Shown here in pieces: positions 21,293 to 32,210 of a DNA stretch of 64,000 nucleotides (position 1 is its first letter; each line of letters begins with the position of its first letter). Under the pieces are notes generated by a model. That model saw nothing but the letters and a program-made list of their open reading frames with translations, searched no databases and was not told where the DNA came from. Origin of the DNA: Phialophora verrucosa. Lineage: Eukaryota > Ascomycota > Eurotiomycetes > Chaetothyriales > Herpotrichiellaceae. The DNA lies in assembly GCA_002099365.1 (NCBI GenBank), contig MSED01000014.1:930001-994000 (forward strand), read 5' to 3'. Made by a program: the position numbers and the translations under genes.

Positions 21293-22537
21293 TCAAGTTT
21301 TGACGCGGATGACGACCTTGCCAAAATGTCCGCCTCCGTACAGATACTGGAGCGCTTCTCTCGCCTCATCGAATGAAAACACCTTGTCTACAACAGGCCT
21401 GATCTTCTTCATTTCATAGAAGCGCAACATCTCTTCGAACCTGTCTCTAGGACCGTTCAGTATTCCTTTCAACGTGACAGTTCGACGGAGAGCCAGAACA
21501 TTCACATTCGTGCGATCAGTTGGGTCATCATGCTTTCCGCTGAGATACCCAATGCAAGCAATCACTCCCCCGAAGGCGATACAATCGAAGGACTTCCTCA
21601 GCGTTTGCGCACCGCCAGTCTCAAGGATGATATCGGCGCCTTCATTATCGGTGACTCCCATAACAATTTCCTCCCAGTTAGGACTCGTTCGGTAGTTAAT
21701 GGCATGTGTTGCACCCATTGACTTGGCACGGGAGAGCTTGTCGTCAGAAGAGGACGTGAGGATCGCTAAGCCGGTGGTTAGGTTGAAAGCTTGACGACAC
21801 GACGTCCGTGGATAGAATCGCAAATGATAAGCAATGGTATAACTTACTCGTGGCCCCTGCAGCATGTGCAATCTGCAGTCCGGCAATCGAAACACCTCCG
21901 GTGCCCTGCAGCAGGACCGTCTGTCGATGGCCGAGTGCAGGCTCGAGAGGCTTCAGACCACTGAGAGACATCCAAGCAGTCACTCCTGCAATGGGAAGAG
22001 TGCAAGATTCCTCGTCGGTGAGGTAATCGGGTGCCTTCACTAAGCCTGTCACTGGGAAGACTCGATACGTCTGGAGCACCCCATCCAGAGGAAGACCGAG
22101 ACCGAATGCCATGTCTCGCTCTTTGATCTGTCCTGTAAGATGGGTCTGATTGAAGATTGACAAAACCCGATCTCCAACATGCCAACAATCTGGCTGATCG
22201 TCTCCGATGGCAACAACAGTACCGCACATGTCTGAGCAAGGCACGACTTTGGCAGACCCAATCGCCTTGTGGTGAGTGTACAAACCCATGGCAACTGAAA
22301 GTGAGTCCGGAAAACGAGGTTAGCCACGATGAGAGACATGAAACGAAGGCGTAAGGAAATAGATAATAAGGCAGACTAGACCCTACCTTCCGTATCCCGA
22401 TAGTTCAGAGAAACTGCGTGGATTTCAACCAGCACTTCCTCCTTTCCTGGTTTTGGCATTGGCAACCGTGTTTTGGTCAGCCTGTCCAGTCCATCCTGAG
22501 CGGTCTGCCATGCCGTTATGTGGTCAGTCTTTTCCAT
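21293..22537 (-). CDS. Medium-chain (zinc-type) alcohol dehydrogenase-like oxidoreductase
   Basis: A 356-residue MDR enzyme. Exons (plus coordinates, 5' to 3'): 22387-22537, 21848-22294 and 21293-21765, in phase; the second intron (82 nt) uses the acceptor just before 'AILTSSSDDKLSRAK'. Seen are 'EVLVEIHAVSLNYRDTE' (N-terminal barrel), 'PCSDMCGTVVAIG', 'VGDRVLSIF', the coenzyme motif 'LLQGTGGVSIAGLQIA', and 'GATHAINYRTSP'. The structural-zinc four-Cys loop is absent, as in quinone-oxidoreductase/enoyl-reductase relatives. NADPH use is likely from the Ser-rich stretch after the second strand. The ATG at 22537 fits family length; an upstream ATG at 22600 in the same frame would add 21 residues without similarity. 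It probably reduces an alkene or carbonyl in the island's pathway. Confidence 0.88.
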
Positions 22538-23064
22538 GCTATCCTCGTCTGAGCAGAACAATGGCCCGTATGGTAGCGAGGGAAATAAGATATGAGGCAC
22601 TTCTGTTTATTTTCTACAGATAGGCAGTAGCAGGCTTAGGTTTCTTTGATGGTCCGCACTCAGAAGCTCAAATTTGGTGCGTTAGGCACGGCAGTTCTGA
22701 CCCATGACGTCTAAACTGGCGGGACTTTGCACAGAGGGAGCAGCTTCCGGAATATGTCTACCCGATTGAGGGCGCACATATCCGGGCTTTGTGTGATAGT
22801 TACCATCTAGCTTGACGAACAGGCCTACACAAAGACAGGAAATCAAACGATGGTCTTCGGTGGTCTTTGTACAGATACATCTGTGAGCAGGAACGAGCGC
22901 TGAATGCTTCGGCACAATGTGCTCTTCCGTCCGCCGTAGCAGGAGCAGCAAACTGCCACGGTTTAGCCGGTCGGACCTTTCTATATTGTAACTCTACAAC
23001 AGTTCAGCCTGTCAGATCCCCAGACACCCATTCTTTGGATACATAGATTAGTACCTTCTTCACC
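22538..23064. other. Intergenic, divergent promoters
   Basis: This 527-bp stretch separates the minus-strand MDR gene from the plus-strand CAP gene and presumably holds both promoters. It marks the border between the accessory island and housekeeping genes. No gene is recognised. Confidence 0.55.
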
Positions 23065-24861
23065 ATGGCCGCACCGGGGAGCATGCATAACTTGACGACA
23101 CTCATCAAAAGGTAGGTGGATATCCCGCCGGCTCAGCCTGGACATGCCGATGTTCAGCTTGTACGCCGTCAACGCTCCCAATGGGACACACATGCTAACT
23201 GCGCTGCCTGGACAGATTGGAAGCGGCAACTTCACGACTGGAAGACATCGCAACTGCCATCGATGGACCTGGCGCTCCTGCAACCAACGGACTTACGACT
23301 GGTCTGCTACCTTCGTCAGCTCCGGCTGGAACCCCTGAGCCAGCAGCACCGCCCCCGCCGCCAGAACCCCTACCCAGGTCTGTGGAGGCTTTTGACGAAA
23401 TTATCGAGGAGGACGTTGTGGCATTCGTGAAAGCCGCGGAGAAGATTGGTGGTCTTGTCGAAGAGCAGGCAAAGGCCGTCAAGGAAGCATTCGAGGCTGA
23501 ACGGACATACCTGCTGGTCGCGGCGAAGGCGAAGAAGCCTGATCCTCAGCCTCCCGAGTTGATGACAGAGCTTCATCGGCACACCTCCAACGTCGATGAA
23601 ATCCGAGAAGCCAATCGACCGTCCCCTCTATTCACCCATCTAAGCGCCGTATCAGAAGGCATCGTGGCGCTAGGTTGGATCGTTGAGAAGAGACCAGCTG
23701 ATTTTGTGACGGATACCCTTGGGGGCGCTCAGTACTGTGAGTCGGAAAGAGCTTTGGGATGTCGTTGAACCACCGGACTGATTGGTGATCTTACAGACGG
23801 AAACAAGATTCTAAAAGAGTACAAGGACAAGTAGGTGCATCATGTTGCACACGCCGTGCCTCGCTGACAAGGACTCCAGGGACAAGTCACACATTGAGTA
23901 CATCCAGGCATACTACAAAGTCTTCCGCTCCTTGGCCGCCTACGTAAAACAATACTTCCCTACGGGCCTGACTTGGAACGCGAAAGACGGCATTGATGCT
24001 GTTGAGGCGTTGAAGCAAATCCAGTCAGGTGCAGCTACCCCCAAAGCACCAACAACCGCCGGGGGTCCTCCTCCTCCACCGCCGCCACCTCCTTTGCCCA
24101 AGTTCGACGACGACGGTCCTCCAGCTCCTCCACTGCCACCAGCCGCCAATGCTTCGCAAGGTGGAGGAATCGATGCGGTCTTTGAACAGATCAATAGAGG
24201 ATCGGCCATTACGGCGGGATTGAGGAAGGTCGACAAGTCAGAAATGACACACAAGAACCCATCTCTAAGAGCCGGCTCTGCTGTACCGCAACGTTCCGGA
24301 TCCCAGACATCCGTCTCAGCACGTGGCAAATCTCCCGTCCCCAGCAAGAAACCTGACAACTTGAGGGCTAAGAAGCCCGGTCGGAAGGAACTTGATGGCA
24401 ACAAATGGATCGTCGAGAATTTCGAAAACACCCAGAATGAGGTCATCGAGATACCTGCGGAGCTTAACCACAGCATCCTGATATCCAAGTGCAACAAGTG
24501 CGTCCTCAAAGTCACCGGAAAGGCCAACGCAATCTCCATCGACAATTGCACCGGCTTGTCAATACTGGTCGGATCGCTCGTGTCTAGCCTGGACATCATC
24601 AAGGCACCGAAGATCCAGGTCCAGGTTGATGGTGTCGTGCCAACCGTCCTGCTCGATCAAGTCGATGGCGCTCAGATTTACCTTTCCAATGCCAGCTTGA
24701 GCACGGAAATTTTCACCAGCAAGTGCAGCGCCATCAACGTTGTGTTGCCGCCAAAGGATGAGTCTGAAGATGACAGCAAAGAACTACCGTTCCCCGAGCA
24801 GATACGCAGCGTAATCAAGAATGGTACTCTTGTCAGTGAGATCGTTGAGCATGCAGGTTGA
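23065..24861 (+). CDS. SRV2: Adenylyl cyclase-associated protein (CAP/Srv2)
   Basis: A 527-residue actin and adenylyl-cyclase regulator. Exons: 23065-23111, 23216-23736, 23797-23830 (34 nt) and 23880-24861, in phase. Order: N-terminal cyclase-binding helix 'NLTTLIKRLEAATSRLEDI'; a Pro-rich linker; the helical folded domain (about residues 70-240, including 'EYIQAYYKVFRSLAAYVKQY'); a second poly-Pro segment at about 24066-24142 that binds profilin or SH3 domains; a WH2-like 'ITAGLRKVDKSEMTHKN'; and the C-terminal beta-helix CARP domain ('WIVENFENTQNEVIEI', 'KCNKCVLKVTGKANAIS'). It recycles cofilin-bound G-actin and couples Ras to cyclase in the cytosol and cortex. Length matches fungal CAPs. 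Confidence 0.96.
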
Positions 24862-25746
24862 GAAGGCACAACTCTAGTGTTCAGTGCTTGTATCATTAGC
24901 GGCGGGGTTTAGGATGGACCAAACTCGGAAGATCTCTTGATATTGAGGTTGGTACGTGGCCGAGCCGGCGTATGTGCACCAGGAAACGAGGTGGATAGGT
25001 CTTTTCGTACAGCACTTAGCATTTCAGCATTCGTCAATAGCTCGACCCAGCTATTTCAGTTGACTTCAGCGCGAGTTGTCCATGTGGAGACAAGGAATTG
25101 AACCACATTTTCCATCCTCCAAGCTTCGTCCGTGTTGCCGGGATGAGCTCAAATTTCCGCTACTGCCTCGATATCCATCTCGATATCCATCGCCTGATGC
25201 ATCCTGGCCCTGTGTGACTCTCAATGCATCCTAGCAGTGTGAGGAGCGTGGTGGCCATTGCAGCGTCTTCAACTACTCGCATCGCATGCCTGTCCCTTCC
25301 TTGAGCCTGGAGCAGTATTACTACTCATGACAGCCTCTACCCGCGCTGCTCGGCCTGGTTGCCCATACATATATACAAACTTAGGTACACACCAAAACTC
25401 AAAACTGGGGCGTTTGAGATTGTAGTGCGAGAAAATAAATACTGTATGTACAATTGTCTGACAAGAGCGGGCGTTACTTACATACAGTAGTACAGCGTAC
25501 AGGATGCTAGCTAGTCCGTGGCGCTGGCACTGGCACTGGCACATGCACATGCACGCTCGCAAACAATACTGTAGTACCTCGTACACAGTACACACCTCAG
25601 GTGTATGCACTGGAACAGCCGGGAAGGCGTTGTATACTATACGTTTATTTCCTACTCTCTACCTAAGAGCTTCGCATTGTTTTTCAGAGCCGTTCTACTC
25701 GTGTTTCCCACCCTCTTCATGAAGCCTTCGTACGGGAAACACAGTT
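24862..25746. other. Convergent intergenic region
   Basis: This 885-bp stretch lies between the ends of the CAP gene and the PPR-like gene. It has short low-complexity runs, notably GCACTG/CATGCA units at about 25519-25556. No gene is recognised. Confidence 0.55.
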
Positions 25747-27687
25747 TCATTTCTTCCGCCAATCCCACTCCTTGAGCAACGCAAGTCGGGGGTCAAACCT
25801 CGCGCCTGCCAATCCCATCTCCTCTCTGAACAGGGGGTACAGGATACCTCTCGCTGGTTTTCTCCTCCGCTTGTGTCCGGTAGGCCCGGTTTTGGAGTCA
25901 AAGTCGGCGATTCCCAGTGAGGAGAGCAAGGCCAGTGCTTCGCGCGGGAGGGGGCGCGGTGCAGGTGGTGGTAAGGCGGGATTGGGCAGAAGAGGGGGTG
26001 TTGAGAATGCAACGGCCAGCTCGGAATCAGATGAAGGGGAGGCCGGTGTCGGAGTCGGGGCGGTAGCATCAGGAAGTAGTTGTCCGAGTTTGGAAAGGAC
26101 GATGGTCGGAGGGTCAGACGCTGATGTCTGGCTAGATTCCTCTTGCTTTGAGCGCTCATTGGACCCCCCGATGTCTCCAACCTCCGACAGACCGGACGAA
26201 TCTGGTTTGCGTTTATGCTCCTCGCGAGTGGGCTCACGTCCGTGATATTCCAGAGCAGGAGGGTCTGTCATCTCGTTCCCGGCCACGCTCTCCAACACTA
26301 TGGCTACGGATTCTGCCAGCTTGAGGTCGTTCTCTTTGGCTGCCACCCGCAAGACGGACATGCAAAGCTCCTCGCTGGGAATGATATGCATAGATTCCAC
26401 GTAGCCGTGCCAGACAAATTTCGTGACGTGAATATCTCCGGCCTGGCTAGCTTTCAACAGCAGGTGAAGTAGCGTCGGGCGAGGAAAGAGAAATCCAGAG
26501 TCAGAAAGCCGGTAGAGCAGTTGGATGAGTGCATCAAAGTCCTGGCGTAAATCACAGATTGCGTGCATGTAGATTGTCCACAACCAAGCGGGGATCAGGG
26601 ACCTTTGGTTCTTTTGCGACAACTTTTCGAGCTCGACCGTCGCCATTTCGAGCTGTTCTTCGCGGACGAGAGCGAGGATGTTCAGATGGGCGTAGTTGTC
26701 GGGAAGGGCGAACTGTTGCTTCGCGAGACGGTCAAGAATGCTGTTGCGGAGGGACGCATCCGGATGAACGGACAAAACCGTCAATGCAGCCAGGAGGATG
26801 GGTGCTTCGAGAGGCAGGCTCTCTCGTTCCATCTCCTGAAGGATGGTCTTCACGTTGCTGATCGACCCAAACTCCGGGTGACACTGCCCCAGAATCAGCG
26901 CCTCATAGTGACTAGGTGCCGGCTTGATCTTCCTTTCCTCGAGCAAGATCCTCAAAATGTTGCGCACTGCCCGCGGCGCTGGCGCGTTTCTCGCTACCCA
27001 GCGCAACTCAGCCTCGAGAACTTCAGAGCTTAGCGCTTTCCTGGACAATATCTTCTCTGGCTTGCCGGCGTTCAAGTCTAGAAGTCCTCTGGGGTGGTCC
27101 GCGCCCGAACGACGCACCTCTTGGAGGAGAGTGCGGAAGCGCTTGGGCTTTTGCATCCGACGCCTAAGCTGCCTGTGTGAAAATCCACCTTCTGTCGGAT
27201 AGCGCTCCTCCTCGGACGTCCCTCCAAGAGTTGGTGCGTGCGCAGATGCATTTGTATTCTGGGTCTCAAAGACCTTGCTGAGACCCGCAGAGAGGCCGCT
27301 CTCGGTCCTCGAATCCCCAACCGCACCTTTCCGATCGTCTCGTGTGCTGACTGTCTTGCCTTCGATCCCTCGTGTCGTGCCATCGGAAGATGGTGGCCAC
27401 TGTGTGGACTGGATGCCATTGTGGTCTTGATCCCGCCTCTCCTGCTTCTGTCTGATCCCCGTCAAGTGTGGGAATCCCTGGAACTCAACATCTGTCGAAA
27501 AGGTCAGATCGGAGGGATCTTCCTCCTTGGCATCCTGGCCTGCTCCTGGCCATGATGTTTTGCTCCTAGCACCGTTGAAGGGACGCGTACGGTGGGGTAG
27601 CGTTGCAGGGAGAGGAAGTTGCTGGCCGCAAAGGGCAGCAACGCGAGAGCTTCGCTTCAGCACATGACGGACAGAAGTACTGAGCAT
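25747..27687 (-). CDS. Mitochondrial PPR-like protein
   Basis: A 646-residue single-exon protein. The first about 40 residues are rich in Arg, Ser, Ala and Leu without acids ('MLSTSVRHVLKRSSRVAALC'), as in mitochondrial presequences. Residues about 30-190 are hydrophilic and probably disordered. Residues about 195-470 are helical repeats about 35 residues apart ('ILRILLEERKIKPAPSHYEALI', 'LNILALVREEQLEMATVELEKL'), which resemble degenerate pentatricopeptide repeats. The tail has a Pro/Ser-rich stretch and a basic motif 'GHKRRRKPARG'. Fungal proteins of this build are mitochondrial RNA or translation factors; the specific partner cannot be named. The start is the first ATG of the frame. Confidence 0.65.
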   Translation of the reverse strand: MLSTSVRHVLKRSSRVAALCGQQLPLPATLPHRTRPFNGARSKTSWPGAGQDAKEEDPSDLTFSTDVEFQGFPHLTGIRQKQERRDQDHNGIQSTQWPPSSDGTTRGIEGKTVSTRDDRKGAVGDSRTESGLSAGLSKVFETQNTNASAHAPTLGGTSEEERYPTEGGFSHRQLRRRMQKPKRFRTLLQEVRRSGADHPRGLLDLNAGKPEKILSRKALSSEVLEAELRWVARNAPAPRAVRNILRILLEERKIKPAPSHYEALILGQCHPEFGSISNVKTILQEMERESLPLEAPILLAALTVLSVHPDASLRNSILDRLAKQQFALPDNYAHLNILALVREEQLEMATVELEKLSQKNQRSLIPAWLWTIYMHAICDLRQDFDALIQLLYRLSDSGFLFPRPTLLHLLLKASQAGDIHVTKFVWHGYVESMHIIPSEELCMSVLRVAAKENDLKLAESVAIVLESVAGNEMTDPPALEYHGREPTREEHKRKPDSSGLSEVGDIGGSNERSKQEESSQTSASDPPTIVLSKLGQLLPDATAPTPTPASPSSDSELAVAFSTPPLLPNPALPPPAPRPLPREALALLSSLGIADFDSKTGPTGHKRRRKPARGILYPLFREEMGLAGARFDPRLALLKEWDWRKK

Positions 27688-27987
27688 CAGCTACCCATAG
27701 CTGATTCAGATATTGATGGACCTTGGTACTAGGGATGCGTTGCTCGTTTGGTTGAAAGTCGAGCAGGGCAAACTGGTCGCGGCTCCTTGGACTCACCCCG
27801 ACCGCGCCGCTATTACGGCCTTAGCGCCTTGGCATCATAATCTATCCCAGCTAGTCTTGTTCCGTCTTATGTATATGCTCCGGAGAGTACCTTACAATAC
27901 TACAGTAGGACTCTCAAGTGCAAAGACCCTGAAGAACGTGGATCGTCCCACCGTTCTGATACAGATGGGAACCAAATTTGATCCATC
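27688..27987. other. Short intergenic region
   Basis: This 300-bp stretch lies between two minus-strand genes and presumably contains the PPR gene promoter. Nothing else is recognised. Confidence 0.5.
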
Positions 27988-28523
27988 TTAGGTCACTGGC
28001 TGCGCCGTTCTCGGTCCGGCGTTAGATGACTGACCAGAAACATTCGGATCTGAAGAGCCAGTCATTGGTCCCGTCGCTTTGGATTCTGTACGCCTGGTTT
28101 CAGCTCTTCTGCCCAACGTCGGTCTGCCTTGTCTTTTCGATTGCCGTGAGACGGTGCAACTGAGTCTCAGATGAGAGCAGCGAAGGCAGAGAAACCCATT
28201 GGTGCAGCGTAACTTGGAAGCAAAGCAGGCATCGCAAGCAGAAATGGACCGGGAGTCCTCCAAAGAGTTATTGCTGGCATGAAAGCGCACATGCCTTACG
28301 AGCACATCCCTAAAAGCATGATGGGTTAGCTTTACTCGTCTATGCCTCTGCGAGTATTTCCAGTCTTGGAGACAGTCGTGGTGATCAACCTACGGTCAAA
28401 ACGGTAGCAGCACAGTGGACAGACGTGGGGTCTCTCCTGACCATGAACGAGACTGTGTCTGTGCCGGTCCAGGTAGCGCTGCTTTTGGTACACTATGGGA
28501 CACTGAGGACATTGGAACGGCAT
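27988..28523 (-). CDS. Short C2H2 plus Zn2Cys6 DNA-binding protein
   Basis: A 151-residue protein carrying three zinc modules. Exons are 28390-28523 and 27988-28309 (80-nt intron), in phase. Finger 1 is C5, C8, H21, H27; finger 2, C35, C38, H51, H55, is split by the intron; the binuclear cluster is C70, C73, C80, C86, C89, C96. A basic Arg/Lys-rich stretch follows ('SKRQGRPTLGRRAETRR'). This order is known from large fungal regulators that go on for several hundred residues with a fungal TF domain; here the frame stops about 55 residues after the cluster. It may be a truncated regulator that binds DNA without activating, or a relic; the intact zinc ligands favour retention. Confidence 0.7.
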
Positions 28524-29218
28524 CCAGCTATTCGAGCGCTGATGTCGGCAAAATCAACGTACAGAGCAAATGTTCTTTCGCTTGTTTTCCCGTGCCAGCT
28601 GTCTGCACGGATGGAAAGTAAAGGTCCGCAAAAACTACACATGTCGAGTGAGAGAGTGAGAAAGCAAGGAAGCAAGGACGCGCAACCTTTGTGCAGGCCG
28701 GTGTGAGACAGCAGACCGTTGCCGCCCTCGAGCAACGCTAGACGAGGTCATCATGCTGGCACCCACAATTTCCGATCCTCGCGATCCGTGATCATCCGCA
28801 TCCCTGGGGGGCGGGCTTTAGCGGACGTTCAAGTCATCAGTGACAGGAGGTCTTCGCCTGTCACCCATCAGGACGGTAAATTCTTCCTGAAGGGCGTCCG
28901 ACCTGTTGATTACCCGATTCCCAGCGACGGGCCGGTCGGTGACCTGCTCGCATTGCTCAATACACATTGCTTCCGCCTATTCTTCGGCACTGGTCGCTGA
29001 TCAATGGCAGTATATTGAATACTTGACTATTGTGTATGACGAAAGCCAGTCATGGACATTTAACAACGTCTTTCTCGTTCTCCATTATCACTGCGTTCCA
29101 GACATATCAGTCTTCCCAGATGAACGCCAATGCCTATAAATTACGTTCTTGGTCTGAATGGAGGATATACTGCAGAATCGAGTCCGTCCGCCACGATGCA
29201 ACTTAGAATTCAAAGGGC
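28524..29218. other. Intergenic, possible 5' relic of transporter
   Basis: About 700 bp without a clear gene. Around 28960-29100 a plus-strand frame ('WQYIEYLTIVYDESQ') faintly resembles the first membrane segments of siderophore transporters, but the match is weak and the following N-terminal half is absent. Confidence 0.35.
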
Positions 29219-29905
29219 GTGCGAACAGACTCAGGTCAGCAGATGGTGGTCAACCGACACAAGCTTCTGGTCAACGACTTGAGCGTCACACAAGCCAGCT
29301 ATGTCGTCGCAACCTACACCGTTGCCGGCTTCTTCTTTTCCATCCTCGTCGGCGTGCTGATGTCATACACTGGCCGCTTCAAGCCGGTAACCCTCTACTT
29401 TGCGATTCCTCTATCGATCCTCGGCTCCGGTCTTATGATCCACTTCCGCGAGCCAACGAGCAATGTCGGCTACATCGTCATGTCTCAACTCTTCATCGCT
29501 TTCGGCAGCGGCGCCATCATGCTCACCGACGAGATCGCCATTCTGGCTGCCGTGAAGGACCAGCAGTACTTTGCTGTAGCGATCGCGCTGGTCTCGATGT
29601 GTGCAAGCATTGGCCAAGCCGTGGGCCTGACCGTCTCCTCGGCCATCTGGCAGGATATCTTCCCAAAACCGCTGGCTCTGTATCTCCCTAAAGAAGAGCT
29701 TCCAAACCTCGCCTTGATCTACGTGGATATTGTGACGCAGCTGTCTTACCCAGTTGGTACACTCACTCGACTGGCAATTCAGCGGGCGTATGGTGATTCA
29801 CAGAAGTATTTGTTCATCGCTGGTACTAGTGTCTGGGTCGTTGGCATCGCCGGGACTCTCATGTGGCGTAACATCAACATCATTGGCATCAAGCAGACAA
29901 AGTGA
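29219..29905 (+). pseudogene. C-terminal half of siderophore iron transporter (SIT family)
   Basis: About 215 codons from 'NDLSVTQASYVVATYTVAG' to 'GIKQTK' correspond to membrane segments 7-12 and the large last extracellular loop of SIT-type MFS siderophore transporters. Diagnostic blocks are 'TGRFKPVTLYFAIPL', 'GSGAIMLTDEIAILAAV', 'SIGQAVGLTVSSAIWQ' and 'LAIQRAYGDSQKYLF'. Full proteins are about 600 residues; the N-terminal half is missing and the frame has no ATG at its 5' end (first possible start is GTG). The remaining codons are open and well conserved, so truncation by deletion looks recent. I call it a 5'-deleted pseudogene. Confidence 0.8.
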
Positions 29906-30218
29906 CGTGTTTTCTAAGCTTGCACAGATAGTCAGATTTGAAGCTTGAGCTACTCTAATCGAGGCCGAATTCAGTGTCAGCGACGATTAATTATCCTCGG
30001 AAGGAAGAATGAAAGGAATGACGTCGGTCACGCCCTTTAACTTTGATAACTGTCTCTTATTCTGCTCCTTGATGCTATTCGGCCACACGAAGTATGGCGT
30101 GATGCTTCGGGTAATCAACCTTTGCAATGCCCGCGTCAGGATATACTGTATTAAGATGAGCGTCCACCTGGTTTCGTTCGTCGGACTTCCCGGTACAAGC
30201 TTTTCAGGGAGTAAGACC
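29906..30218. other. Short intergenic region
   Basis: A 313-bp gap between the transporter relic and the esterase 3' end. Nothing is recognised. Confidence 0.5.
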
Positions 30219-31319
30219 TTACGAATTCCGTGACTTCGTATCACTCTTCAAAGCTCTTTGGAACCAATGTCTCTTGGCCTGGTTCGCCATATGAACGAGA
30301 GGGACATTAGGATCGTCCAACATGTCAAATCCATGGAACGCTCCCGGCCAGATGTGCAACTCGCAAGTCGATCCGCACCGCCACATAGCCGCAGCGTACG
30401 CGACAGAAGAATCACGAAACACTCCACACTCGCCAGCATCGATATACGCGGGTGGAAGGTTTGATAGGTCGGTCGCTCTCCCTGGGGCCTGATACGGCGT
30501 GACCATATCATTATTGTCGGATCCGGATCTGGACGCCGCCGCCGCCTCATGACCAAGAATCAGTTCCCATATCTTCCGGATCCACGTCGTGCCGGATGGA
30601 TTGCCGAACTCGAATTGTTGGTCCGACAGGGTCTGCAATCGATCGTCCAACAGAGGCGAGTACAGCATCTGGGCTTTGATCGGGATTGGAGGGCACTTCC
30701 TGTCTCGAGCCATCAGGCACGTTGCCGCGGCCAGCGCGCCTCCACCAGATACCCCGAACACGACGATTGCCGCGGGGTCGATACCCAAGCTCGCGGCGTG
30801 CTCGGAAAGCCAGACCAGGCCGGCGTAACAATCCTCAGCTGGGCCGGGGGCACGGGTCTCAGGCGCGAGGCGATGCTCGACGGAGACGACGACGCAGTCG
30901 ATGCCGTCGAGCAGATCCAGTACCGGTGTGAGGGCAGTGAAACGGTCGCCACTGACCATTCCGCCGCCGTGGATGTGGTACAGAGCAGGTCGTGTAGCCC
31001 CTTCCACTCCAGGCGGTGGTTTCTTTGGCGTGAAAATGGAAAGGATGATTGTGTTGTTGTCGGGTCCCGGGACGGAATGCTCTTGATGCGTCAGGTCTGG
31101 CTTGTCCTGGAGAATGGTTGTCGCGTTGAAAATGAACGAGCCGTGTGCGCAGTGCTGGTCCCCGCTGGCGACGCCGCGCATCAGGTCAAGAGAGAACTCC
31201 TCTGGAAAAGAGGCGGAATCGAGCATTGGAGTAAGACTGGGGCCGTAGATGGGACGAAGGATCTTGATCCTCGGATCAAGCTTCGCGGCTTGAGAATACG
31301 GAAACGGATATGTCGCCAT
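30219..31319 (-). CDS. Alpha/beta hydrolase-3 esterase (HSL type)
   Basis: A 366-residue single-exon esterase of the hormone-sensitive-lipase branch. Seen are the oxyanion motif HGGG (117-120), 'VVSVEHRLAPE' (about 144-154), the nucleophile elbow 'GVSGGG' (Ser191, where many members have GDSAGG), the acid in 'DAGECGVFRD', and His in 'PGAFHGFDML'. The ATG at 31319 is chosen since the frame continues upstream without similarity. There is no signal peptide, so it is probably cytosolic. Likely substrates are short acyl esters. It is head to head with an acetyltransferase-like gene 892 bp away, an arrangement that would put ester formation and cleavage under one control region. Confidence 0.88.
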   Translation of the reverse strand: MATYPFPYSQAAKLDPRIKILRPIYGPSLTPMLDSASFPEEFSLDLMRGVASGDQHCAHGSFIFNATTILQDKPDLTHQEHSVPGPDNNTIILSIFTPKKPPPGVEGATRPALYHIHGGGMVSGDRFTALTPVLDLLDGIDCVVVSVEHRLAPETRAPGPAEDCYAGLVWLSEHAASLGIDPAAIVVFGVSGGGALAAATCLMARDRKCPPIPIKAQMLYSPLLDDRLQTLSDQQFEFGNPSGTTWIRKIWELILGHEAAAASRSGSDNNDMVTPYQAPGRATDLSNLPPAYIDAGECGVFRDSSVAYAAAMWRCGSTCELHIWPGAFHGFDMLDDPNVPLVHMANQAKRHWFQRALKSDTKSRNS

Positions 31320-32210
31320 GATGTTGGGACGGTGACTCGAACGAGAATTCAGGATGACACTGATTTGGGTCAAGCTTGGTGTTAGGGTATCATTGGGGCA
31401 AAAGCGTGAGGTTGACGATGTGCGCCTAGTTTGGTATATATTGTCCAAGTGGCTTGCAATGAGCATCGACGGTAGTACATTCGTTCACGTGGGTTGTATG
31501 CTCCGTACCATCGAACCAAACATGCTAATATTGCTGTGGATGAGAAGCATTCTCCGATGTCGGGAGTCTTGATATCTGTGCAACAGAGCGTTTTGCTTGT
31601 ATTTGTTTGGTGCGGAGAGTCATGACAGAAATGAATAATTAGCAAAGAGTTGAGCAGGATCCCGTATGTCCTGCATGTAAGTTCGAGGCCCGCTGATGAC
31701 TCTGTCAACGGGTCCATGGTAGCCTCATGTATGGTATTGTTTTACTGAGCTATCGAAGGGTCTGACAGAATGAAAATGGGGGGTGGGAAGGAGAGACAAG
31801 TGTCCAGCCAACGCCAAGGTGCCAGGGGCTGAGCCTTGACCCTGTTGCGAGACAGGGTACTGTATGGGGCATCCACCCTTGGGATTTGAGCAGATATAAT
31901 CTCACGACTCTTCCGGAACCCGTCTTGGGGTCAAAACAGGCTGGATTTCGGATAGGTCCAGAATACAATCAGTATTGTTACTCCTTACGTGGCTGTTACA
32001 GTGACGCTGAGTAGACGAGAACGGGCCATTCTCCAGATGACGGGCGACATGTGCTTGAAGTAAACACAAAGTTCTACTACTGTATGCTGAATACACTGCG
32101 CAATTTCCTTCTGGTCGTGTCATCCAAGAGCTTCTTACCCTGACACGGTGATCGACGATAACCAGCATAGCTGGCAAAGCTCGAGTGGACTTCCTCGCAG
32201 GATTGTTACC
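31320..32210. promoter_or_regulatory. Divergent promoter: esterase / acyltransferase
   Basis: This 891-bp gap lies between two divergently transcribed genes. No gene and no clear palindromic site is seen. Both promoters must lie here. Confidence 0.55.

Noticed and set aside
3375..22537. Classical polyketide or non-ribosomal-peptide cluster
   Set aside because: No synthase, terpene cyclase or prenyltransferase gene is present in the window; tailoring-type genes alone do not support that label.
23940..24602. Minus-strand open frame of 220 codons
   Set aside because: It lies fully inside the well-supported CAP gene and its poly-Gly run is just the complement of the poly-Pro codons.
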